Shown one piece after another: positions 1 through 4,556 of a DNA stretch of 6,954 bases (the stretch's first letter is position 1; each line of letters begins with the position of its first letter). The DNA is from JBDLSO01 sp039799445 (GTDB lineage: Bacteria; Patescibacteriota; Minisyncoccia; Phycocordibacterales; UBA5272). The position numbers and the translations under genes are program-made. The DNA lies in NCBI GenBank assembly GCA_039799445.1, contig JBDLSO010000040.1, forward strand, positions 1-6,954, given 5' to 3'. The notes below the pieces were generated by a model, which saw only the letters and a program-made list of their open reading frames with translations, was not told the DNA's origin and did not search any database.

Positions 1-23
1 TGTCAATACTGTAGCTAGTTCTT

Positions 24-635
24 TTACCTTCTTCGTCTACGGTTTTTCTGGCTAGTTGCTTCCGTTCTGACTTCCGCTACATACCCATTTCGCTCTGCTG
101 CAAGTTTCATCAGTTCGTGGGCTATGCTACGGGCAAGTTTTCTGTCTACTGCTGGAAATAGGTTTATTTTTTTGCCATTTACTGTACCCACTTCACGCTC
201 AGTAAGACCTGTAATGATATCCAGTTCAACTAGTCCAAAAATAGCATATGTATATGATCTGTGTATCTCTACATTTTGTATTTGTTGATATGGGAGAATG
301 TGCTCTTTCTTTAAGAAGATACCATGCTTGATATGTAGTGCATGCTCGTAGAAAGTGAAATCATATTGTCGATACAACACAGACGCTCGAAGCAGTGCAA
401 TCATAAGTATTGATATATCAATAAGTATAAGCCATAGAAGTATCATATCGATAGTAATATATGAATACTTCACTAAAAGTGTCGTCTCTAGTAGTTGCCT
501 CAAACTACCTGCATACACCAAGTATGTCACGACTAGTGCGAGTAGTAGAAGTGCGATAAAACTTTTGGCGCGAGTGAAAAAAAAGAACCAAAAGGTTTTT
601 CTCCCAAGGTGATATGTTTTGCCGATTGTGAACAT
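24..635 (-). CDS. Two-TM membrane protein with bacterial PH domain (bPH2 / DUF304 / YdbT-like)
   Basis: A 203-residue protein. Residues about 26-42 and 59-83 are hydrophobic and should span the membrane twice. Residues about 88-176 match the bacterial PH-like domain (bPH_2, formerly DUF304): an aromatic strand YDFTFYEHALHIKHGIF, then the hallmark ILPYQQIQNVEI, then an IFGLVELDIIT-like strand. This is the usual order of two N-terminal TM helices followed by one cytosolic bPH2 domain. The family is widespread and its biochemical role is mostly unknown; proteins of this type are thought to sit in membrane-linked assemblies. The C-terminus is a basic tail ending in five arginines, which could contact lipid head groups or nucleic acid (inference). 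The gene follows rplU but has its own -10 box six bases before the ATG, so it is probably transcribed separately. No terminator is visible in the 23 bases before the window edge. The family call is fairly sure; the function is not. Confidence 0.8.
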   Translation of the reverse strand: MFTIGKTYHLGRKTFWFFFFTRAKSFIALLLLALVVTYLVYAGSLRQLLETTLLVKYSYITIDMILLWLILIDISILMIALLRASVLYRQYDFTFYEHALHIKHGIFLKKEHILPYQQIQNVEIHRSYTYAIFGLVELDIITGLTEREVGTVNGKKINLFPAVDRKLARSIAHELMKLAAERNGYVAEVRTEATSQKNRRRRR

Positions 636-641
636 ATATAC

Positions 642-669
642 AGTATACTATTTGTTAGCATTTTGTATA
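642..669 (-). promoter_or_regulatory. Promoter of the PH-domain gene, predicted leaderless
   Basis: On the minus strand a TATACT -10 box (647-642) is followed by six bases, GTATAT, and then the ATG (635-633). Transcription should therefore start at or next to the start codon. A weak -35 candidate TATACA (669-664) lies 16 bases upstream of the -10. No Shine-Dalgarno sequence precedes the ATG. The hexamer and spacing are seen directly; the start site is inferred. Confidence 0.6.
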
Positions 670-720
670 TATGTAAATACCTTTTTACAATCAAGCCGAC
701 TTCTTAAACTGAACTGCACA

Positions 721-754
721 AAACAAAAATAGACCATTTGGTCTATTTTTGTTT
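721..754 (-). terminator. Intrinsic terminator of rplU, overlapping its stop codon
   Basis: A perfect 15-bp inverted repeat (arms 721-735 and 740-754) with a 4-base loop. On the minus strand the 3' arm reads GGTCTATTTTTGTTT and continues U-rich. Two bases of the rplU TAA (755-753) already belong to the 5' arm, so the hairpin starts inside the stop codon. The arms are A/T-rich on both sides, so it could also work on the plus strand, but no plus-strand gene runs into it. Confidence 0.85.
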
Positions 755-1094
755 ATTTGATTGAGTCGATTGTTACTTCGAAATATGGCTGCTTGTGACC
801 GTTTTTCTTGTGATAACGAGACTTTTGAAGATACTTTACAACTACAACTTTATCGTGACGAGCAATGTCCTTGATAGTAGCGGATACTTTTGCACCTGCA
901 ATGTATGGCGCCCCGAGAGTTGTATCAGTTCCGTTGTCTACAAGTAATACTTTGTCAAAAGTAACAGCGTCACCGATAGCGAGCTCACCTAGTATTTTCT
1001 CTATTTTGATAGTATCTCCAGTAGAAACGCGGTATTGTTTGCCACCTGTTTCGATAACTGCAAATGCATCTTGGTTTTTTGCTACTGTATTCAT
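753..1094 (-). CDS. rplU: 50S ribosomal protein L21
   Basis: L21 binds 23S rRNA in the large ribosomal subunit. The 113-residue product begins MNTVAKNQDA and then enters the conserved L21 start FAVIETGGKQYRVSTGD. The basic RNA-binding signature KYLQKSRYHKKNGHKQPYFEV follows near the C-terminus, with its Arg/Lys/His cluster intact. E. coli L21 has 103 residues, so this one carries about ten extra residues before the core. I chose the ATG at 1094: a longer reading from TTG at 1130 would begin inside the -35 box and the rmuC terminator, and adds nothing conserved. No Shine-Dalgarno site precedes this ATG; instead a -10 box ends seven bases upstream, which suggests a leaderless mRNA. In most bacteria rplU is followed by rpmA (L27). 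Here it stands alone, closed by its own terminator, with the PH-domain gene next. Confidence 0.95.
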   Translation of the reverse strand: MNTVAKNQDAFAVIETGGKQYRVSTGDTIKIEKILGELAIGDAVTFDKVLLVDNGTDTTLGAPYIAGAKVSATIKDIARHDKVVVVKYLQKSRYHKKNGHKQPYFEVTIDSIK

Positions 1095-1101
1095 AGAGTC
1101 T

Positions 1102-1130
1102 AGTATACCGTATTTTGCCAAAAAAAGCAA
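1102..1130 (-). promoter_or_regulatory. rplU promoter, overlapping the rmuC terminator
   Basis: On the minus strand TTGCTT (1130-1125) and TATACT (1107-1102) are separated by exactly 17 bases, a good sigma-70-type promoter. The seven bases AGACTCT then lead to the ATG at 1094, so the transcript should begin at or one to two bases before the start codon. The -35 hexamer lies within the 3' arm of the upstream rmuC terminator hairpin. Confidence 0.75.
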
Positions 1131-1148
1131 GAATATGTCTCGCTTTTT
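1120..1148 (-). terminator. Intrinsic terminator of rmuC
   Basis: On the minus strand, AAAAAGCGAGA (1148-1138), loop CATAT (1137-1133) and TCTTGCTTTTT (1132-1122) form an 11-bp stem with one G-U pair, and the U run extends to 1120 (seven U). In the plus-strand RNA the same position is an A-C mismatch, so the element is built for minus-strand transcripts. It starts eight bases after the rmuC stop codon. Confidence 0.75.
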
Positions 1149-1156
1149 ACTATTTT

Positions 1157-2284
1157 CTATTCTTCTGTGTTTGGTTTTTCTAATAGTTCTGGTTCAATAC
1201 TTATATCACTTTTGCCAGCAATACGAATGATATCTTTGTCGATTTTCTTTAATTCCTTGTAGGCATCATTGTATTGACCCACAGTCGTACCAAGTGATCG
1301 CCCTAATTTCTTCATATATTCTTCGTATGCAACCAAGTGCTTTCGCAATTCTTCAACACGTTTTCCTATCTCAACCGCTTTTTCCTCTATTTTGAATGCT
1401 CTAAAACCGTGTAAAACAGACATTAAATATGCAGAAAAAGTTGTTGGTGAAACGATAATTACTTTCTTCTCTTGATACGCATAATCTATCAAGTTGCGTG
1501 TATTGACTTTGATACTACCAACTTCATTTACAAGTAAGTCATAATATATACCCTCTGCTGGTATGAACATAAAAGCAAATGGAAGTGTGCCTTCGTTTGG
1601 TCTAATGTATTTGGCTGTTTCGTCTATACGGAGCTTTAAGTCATTTTTGAATTCCTTTTCAAGTATAGCTTTACGCTCTTCGTCTTTTTCATTCACTGTG
1701 CGATTGTAATTATCGAGCGAAAACTTGGCATCAACAGGTATGAATCCTTCTTTTGTTTGTACGATAGCATCGACTATTTTGCCGTCTGCAAATTGATATT
1801 GCATCGTGTATTGTGTTGGCGATAGCATACTACTGAGAGTGAGTTCGAGTGATGCTTCACCCAAGTTCCCTCTTTGTTTGCTATGCTTCAAAACATTCTC
1901 CAAATTTTGTAGCTGTTCAGTCATACTGAACACTTGTTTGTTGGATTCTTTTACTTCGACAAGTTGTTCTGTAATATCTTTGATCAGTCTTTGTGATTCA
2001 CCAAATTGTGTAGAGACGGAGTGCTGCATATCTTTGCTACTTTCACGCAATTTGGTATCGACACCACGACCAAATTCATTTATTTCTGTTTTCAAATGAG
2101 CAAGCTGATTTTGAAGCATTGTAAATGATGTCTGAGATTGCCTTTCTAAACTTTTTTGTAATTCTACAAAGGCGAGTCGCTCTTCGCTATTGTCATTTAC
2201 TTTGGTTTTCTTGAAAAGAAGCATTGCGATAAGCAAAGCAAGTAATATAATGATGCAAATAAGTAAAATGGTAACTGTATTCAT
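1157..2284 (-). CDS. rmuC: RmuC-family DNA recombination protein, membrane-anchored
   Basis: RmuC was named from E. coli, where it limits recombination at inverted repeats; the family has a predicted PD-(D/E)xK-type nuclease core. The 375-residue product has one N-terminal membrane helix (residues about 3-24), then a coiled-coil region rich in Q, E, K and S (about 33-135). The conserved RmuC domain begins with KQRGNLGEASLELTL (136-150). Core signatures follow: DAIV (172-175) and IPVDAKFSLDNY (182-193), giving D172, D185 and K187 as likely active-site residues with E143. Next come FMFIPAEGIYYDLL (238-251) and VIIVSPTTFSAYL (275-287). This is the usual family architecture and length. The anchor should hold the domain at the inner face of the membrane. 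The gene shares an 81-bp divergent control region with the YqeY gene and has its own terminator before rplU. The tail after residue 355 is variable and acidic. Confidence 0.93.
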   Translation of the reverse strand: MNTVTILLICIIILLALLIAMLLFKKTKVNDNSEERLAFVELQKSLERQSQTSFTMLQNQLAHLKTEINEFGRGVDTKLRESSKDMQHSVSTQFGESQRLIKDITEQLVEVKESNKQVFSMTEQLQNLENVLKHSKQRGNLGEASLELTLSSMLSPTQYTMQYQFADGKIVDAIVQTKEGFIPVDAKFSLDNYNRTVNEKDEERKAILEKEFKNDLKLRIDETAKYIRPNEGTLPFAFMFIPAEGIYYDLLVNEVGSIKVNTRNLIDYAYQEKKVIIVSPTTFSAYLMSVLHGFRAFKIEEKAVEIGKRVEELRKHLVAYEEYMKKLGRSLGTTVGQYNDAYKELKKIDKDIIRIAGKSDISIEPELLEKPNTEE

Positions 2285-2290
2285 ACTAAA

Positions 2291-2299
2291 AGTATAGCA
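2291..2299 (-). promoter_or_regulatory. rmuC promoter, extended -10, predicted leaderless
   Basis: The minus strand reads TGC-TATACT (2299-2291), an extended -10 element, then six bases TTTAGT, then the ATG at 2284. No convincing -35 hexamer is found 16-18 bases upstream, which fits an extended -10 promoter. There is no Shine-Dalgarno site, so the message is probably leaderless. Confidence 0.65.
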
Positions 2300-2351
2300 T
2301 AGATTTCTCTCTCTAATTATGGTAAAATCAGAATATATTTAGAACATATTA

Positions 2352-2357
2352 TATAAT
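2352..2357 (+). promoter_or_regulatory. -10 box of the YqeY gene, predicted leaderless
   Basis: A perfect TATAAT lies eight bases before the ATG at 2366, with no Shine-Dalgarno sequence between. No good -35 hexamer is seen upstream. A second possible extended -10, TGG-TAAAAT (2320-2328), would give a start about 30 bases before the ATG instead. The two readings need transcript mapping to separate. Confidence 0.55.
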
Positions 2358-2365
2358 ACACAACT

Positions 2366-2815
2366 ATGCAAGAACAAATAAAAGCAGGAATAAAAGCAGC
2401 TATGATAGCCAAAGACAGTGTACGTCTTGGGGTACTTCGTGGCTTATCGGCAGCATTTACAAATGAACTTGTAACCAAGGGCAAAATGCCCTCAGATATG
2501 CTGACAGATGATGAAGTCATGGCTGTTATCAAGCGTGAGAGTAAGAGACGTAAAGACTCTATTGATCAATTTACAGCCGGCGGTCGCGCTGATCTCGCAG
2601 ATGATGAGAAATTGGAGCTAGCAATACTTGAAGAATTCCTGCCAACCATGATGAGTCGCGAAGAAATTGAGATTATTGTCAAAGCAAAACTTGCTGATGC
2701 TGGTGAAATTGACAAAACAAAGCTTGGACAATGGACTGGTATGATTATCAAAGAGTTGGCTGGAAAAGCAGACGGTGCCGATGTTAAAGCAGTAGTAGAT
2801 ACATTAGTCGGATAA
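2366..2815 (+). CDS. YqeY-family protein (GatB/YqeY domain)
   Basis: A 149-residue protein matching the stand-alone YqeY family over its whole length. The start MQEQIKAGIKAAMIAKDSVR is the usual helical N-terminus. The core KRRKDSIDQFTAGGRADLAD (60-79) followed by EKLELAILEEFLP (81-93) is the family hallmark. The C-terminal GKADGADVKAVVDTLVG (133-149) matches the GRADG-type ending shared with the tail domain of GatB, which contacts tRNA in the glutaminyl/asparaginyl-tRNA amidotransferase. A role in tRNA-dependent amidation has been proposed, but free-standing YqeY proteins have no firmly established function. The gene is alone, between a divergent promoter region and a strong terminator ten bases past its TAA. 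The start is the only suitable ATG and lies just after a TATAAT box. Family assignment is very secure, function is not. Confidence 0.93.
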   Translation: MQEQIKAGIKAAMIAKDSVRLGVLRGLSAAFTNELVTKGKMPSDMLTDDEVMAVIKRESKRRKDSIDQFTAGGRADLADDEKLELAILEEFLPTMMSREEIEIIVKAKLADAGEIDKTKLGQWTGMIIKELAGKADGADVKAVVDTLVG

Positions 2816-2824
2816 AGACATACT

Positions 2825-2857
2825 AAAAGGCAATAAGGTATACCTTATTGCCTTTTT
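2825..2857 (+). terminator. Intrinsic terminator after the YqeY gene
   Basis: A perfect palindrome AAAAGGCAATAAGGTA / TACCTTATTGCCTTTT (2825-2840, 2841-2856), which folds as a 14-bp stem with a TATA tetraloop and ends in a run of five T. The next gene's TTGACA begins only three bases later. Confidence 0.9.
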
Positions 2858-2859
2858 GG

Positions 2860-2887
2860 TTGACATATTATCTGTATACGATATAGT
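2860..2887 (+). promoter_or_regulatory. Consensus sigma-70-type promoter of the unknown 126-aa gene
   Basis: A perfect -35 TTGACA (2860-2865) is followed after 16 bases by TATAGT (2882-2887). The start site should be near 2894, giving a leader of about 27 bases before the ATG. This is the only promoter here with a full-consensus -35 and a true leader. Confidence 0.7.
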
Positions 2888-2908
2888 TATGGTAAGTTGT
2901 TCTTTAAA

Positions 2909-2914
2909 AAGGAG
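2909..2914 (+). promoter_or_regulatory. Shine-Dalgarno site that fixes the start at 2921
   Basis: AAGGAG lies six bases before the ATG at 2921, an ideal match and spacing for the 16S anti-Shine-Dalgarno end. No other gene in the window has such a site. Confidence 0.8.
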
Positions 2915-2920
2915 CTTAAC

Positions 2921-3301
2921 ATGGTGGCAATCACCGCAGTTCGTATTCAAAAAGTTGCTGCTCTTGCTGAGAGATTGGCAAGAGAAGAAAAATTTGCGGA
3001 CAAACCACTCATGTATCGAGTGGTGGTCGCGATTGGAGTATACTTTGGAGTTGGTCCGTGGAACAGATCAACTGAGAAAAAAAAATTTTTGGCTAAAACA
3101 AAAGCAGCCGTCTGGGCATACATAACAGATGGTACTCTGCCACAACGAAAAAGTCGCACAAGAAAAACTGCAGCACTTGATCCTTATAAAAAGGATCTGA
3201 ACGATTGGTTGCAAGAAATGTCAGGGACATTGTCTCAAGTGAACCATGACATTTGCCCAATCGACGGCTACCCAACATTCGAAAACGCCGAACCTGATTA
3301 G
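2921..3301 (+). CDS. Hypothetical 126-aa protein, family not recognised
   Basis: I do not recognise this protein. The start is the ATG behind an AAGGAG site; a reading from further upstream at 2897 would cover that site. The N-terminus (MVAITAVRIQKVAALAERLA, 1-20) looks like an amphipathic Ala/Leu-rich helix. Residues 33-46 (RVVVAIGVYFGVGP) are hydrophobic but short for a membrane span. Residues 52-62 and 77-82 are Lys/Arg-rich, and the C-terminus is acidic (ENAEPD). It has one cysteine (111), no signal peptide and no catalytic motif I can name. The helix-plus-basic-patch layout would suit a small nucleic-acid- or ribosome-associated protein, but this is speculation. It has the best promoter and only Shine-Dalgarno site in the window, which suggests strong expression. 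Several perfect 7-bp hairpins lie within the coding sequence. The final codons and the TAG are part of the terminator hairpin. A run of nine A at 3077-3085 encodes KKK. Confidence 0.75.
   Translation: MVAITAVRIQKVAALAERLAREEKFADKPLMYRVVVAIGVYFGVGPWNRSTEKKKFLAKTKAAVWAYITDGTLPQRKSRTRKTAALDPYKKDLNDWLQEMSGTLSQVNHDICPIDGYPTFENAEPD
2961..3263 (+). other. Cluster of inverted repeats within the coding region (possible structured mRNA)
   Basis: Perfect inverted repeats: CTCTTGC/GCAAGAG (2961-2967, 2978-2984); ACCACTC/GAGTGGT (3004-3010, 3018-3024); GATCCTT/AAGGATC (3179-3185, 3191-3197). There is also a nested pair, CGATTGG/CCAATCG (3202-3208, 3257-3263) enclosing AAATGTCA/TGACATTT (3216-3223, 3247-3254). 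By rough estimate, about 0.2 perfect 7-bp hairpins with short loops are expected by chance in 400 bases, so three is notable. Whether they fold in vivo is unknown. Confidence 0.4.
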
Positions 3302-3314
3302 GTTCGGCATTTTT
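3287..3314. terminator. Terminator shared by the convergent 126-aa gene and dnaJ
   Basis: A 9-bp perfect stem GCCGAACCT/AGGTTCGGC (3287-3295, 3300-3308) with loop GATT, followed on the plus strand by A and six T. The TAG stop of the plus-strand gene (3299-3301) spans loop and stem. On the minus strand the same hairpin is followed by GTTTTC, so it may also stop dnaJ transcripts about 64 bases after that gene's stop codon, where no other terminator is seen. Plus-strand function is well supported; minus-strand function is inferred. Confidence 0.85.
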
Positions 3315-3371
3315 TCTTGATGTACTTCACTAAATAACCTAACACCCAAAACCAGAAGCTAGAAGCTCTTC

Positions 3372-4436
3372 CTATATTCCCTCTGCTTGTAGTTTTTCGA
3401 TATACTCTTTTGCTTTATTACTGAGTTTCTTTGGCATTGCTATTTTGAGTATCAGTAGTAGATTTCCTTTTCTATTTCCAATACTGAATCCTTTGCCTTC
3501 TACTTTCAGTACATCACCTGTATTACTACCCGCAGGTACTGTGATATCGAGCTTGCCCGAGAAAGTTTCAACTGACACCTTTGTCCCGAGTAGTGCATCG
3601 GTAAGACGTATTTCGAGGGTTCGTTCCAAATCGTATCCACTACGCCTCCAAGTCATATCCTTGTCTACTGTAATGCGTATAAAGAGGTCTCCGGACTGCC
3701 CACCTGAAATAGCTTCACCTGCTCCAGGTATACGAAGTGAATTACCATTTTCAATACCAGCTGGTACTGGTATCTTGATAGTTTCAGTCTTATCAAGCAC
3801 GCCAACACCTCGACATTTCTTGCAATTGTGTTCGGGTATTGTTCCTGCTCCATAACAAGTACCGCACTCAGATACTTGATTAAAGTTCCCCATAAATGAA
3901 CGTGTGATTTTGGTAACTCTACCAGAACCGCCACATGTAGTACATTTTTTCTGTTTGCTTCCTTTTTCTGCTCTAGTACCAGAACATGAATCACACATGC
4001 TTGTCTTGTTGATTCGTATCTCACGTTCTACCCCAAAATAGCTTTCACGAAGACTGATATTGATACCCACCTCCATGTCTGACCCGCGTCTCACGCGAGC
4101 ACCTCCCCCACCACCAAAGAAGTCAGAGAATATATCTCCCATATTACTAAAGTCAAAACCTTCAAATCCTGACGCATCGAATCCGCCAAAACCGCCTTGC
4201 CCACCAGCAAATCCTTGCCCGCCAGCTTGTCCGAATTGGTCGTATTGCTTACGTTTACCTGGATCAGAGAGTGTTTGATACGCTTCGTTTATTTCCTTGA
4301 ATTTTGCTTCTGCTGTTTTGTCTCCTTTATTTTTGTCTGGGTGATACTTGTGTGCTAATTTTCTAAATGCTGATTTTATTTCATCTTGTGATGCTGATTT
4401 TTCTACTCCGAGTGTGCTGTAATAATTTTGTGCCAT
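3372..4436 (-). CDS. dnaJ: Chaperone protein DnaJ (Hsp40)
   Basis: DnaJ delivers unfolded substrates to DnaK and stimulates its ATPase. At 354 residues it is slightly shorter than E. coli DnaJ (376) but complete. The J domain (about 4-69) has the HPD motif at 32-34. A Gly/Phe-rich linker covers about 70-118. The zinc domain has all four Cys pairs: C148/C151, C165/C168, C191/C194 and C205/C208. The first reads CDSCSGTR, with Arg replacing the second Gly of CxxCxGxG; the other three keep both glycines. The C-terminal substrate-binding domains follow from about 215, including VPAGIENG, GDLFIRI and a second VPAGSNTGD. The usual GDL near the end is GNL (324-326). The start is the ATG before the canonical MAQNYYSTLGV. 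The gene lies downstream of, but is not joined to, dnaK: two envelope genes and two terminators intervene. No CIRCE operator is present; the A-rich leader lacks a Shine-Dalgarno site. Confidence 0.96.
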   Translation of the reverse strand: MAQNYYSTLGVEKSASQDEIKSAFRKLAHKYHPDKNKGDKTAEAKFKEINEAYQTLSDPGKRKQYDQFGQAGGQGFAGGQGGFGGFDASGFEGFDFSNMGDIFSDFFGGGGGARVRRGSDMEVGINISLRESYFGVEREIRINKTSMCDSCSGTRAEKGSKQKKCTTCGGSGRVTKITRSFMGNFNQVSECGTCYGAGTIPEHNCKKCRGVGVLDKTETIKIPVPAGIENGNSLRIPGAGEAISGGQSGDLFIRITVDKDMTWRRSGYDLERTLEIRLTDALLGTKVSVETFSGKLDITVPAGSNTGDVLKVEGKGFSIGNRKGNLLLILKIAMPKKLSNKAKEYIEKLQAEGI

Positions 4437-4460
4437 AGTTCTATTTCTGTTTTATTTACA

Positions 4461-4474
4461 ATCCGTATATCCGT
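4461..4474 (-). repeat. Tandem hexamer in the dnaJ leader
   Basis: On the minus strand ACGGAT occurs twice, separated by two bases (AT), just downstream of the presumed dnaJ transcription start. It could be an operator half-site pair or chance. The sequence is seen; any role is speculative. Confidence 0.3.
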
Positions 4475-4485
4475 GGTCTGATTTC

Positions 4486-4491
4486 AGTATA
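4486..4491 (-). promoter_or_regulatory. Candidate dnaJ -10 box
   Basis: TATACT on the minus strand, the same hexamer used by the other minus-strand promoters, placed 49 bases before the ATG. This predicts a leader of roughly 42 bases. A second TATACT lies at 4503-4498. No good -35 hexamer is found at normal spacing for either, so the assignment is tentative. Unlike its neighbours, dnaJ would have a true 5' leader. Confidence 0.4.
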
Positions 4492-4520
4492 CAATATAGT
4501 ATATCAAATTTTTGAACAAA

Positions 4521-4550
4521 AATAAAAAGCAGAGTGATCTGCTTTTTATT
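4521..4550 (-). terminator. Intrinsic terminator after the surface-protein gene
   Basis: A perfect 13-bp stem (arms 4521-4533 and 4538-4550) with a 4-base loop, beginning six bases after the TAA at 4557. On the minus strand the 3' arm TCTGCTTTTTATT supplies the U run. It separates the envelope unit from dnaJ. Confidence 0.88.
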
Positions 4551-4556
4551 TTATTT

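Noticed and set aside
1095..1130. A 12-residue upstream extension of L21 from TTG at 1130
   Set aside because: It would begin in the -35 box and read through the -10; the ATG at 1094 leads directly to a conserved L21 N-terminus.
865..1230. A 121-codon plus-strand open frame opposite rplU and the end of rmuC
   Set aside because: It lies antisense to clearly conserved L21 sequence and crosses the rmuC/rplU control region; its translation is low-complexity Ser/Val/Leu without recognisable domains.
2856..3125. An 89-codon plus-strand open frame overlapping the 126-aa gene
   Set aside because: It starts inside the terminator, would contain the promoter in its coding part, and competes with a frame that has an ideal Shine-Dalgarno site.
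3354..3367. Tandem AGAAGCT repeat just after dnaJ
   Set aside because: Only two 7-base copies, with no associated structure or U run; most likely chance.
3665..4024. A 119-codon minus-strand open frame within dnaJ
   Set aside because: It is an out-of-frame shadow of the DnaJ zinc domain, which has intact motifs in the true frame.
4437..4556. A CIRCE (HrcA) operator before dnaJ
   Set aside because: Neither TTAGCACTC nor its inverted partner GAGTGCTAA is present in the leader or intergenic region.
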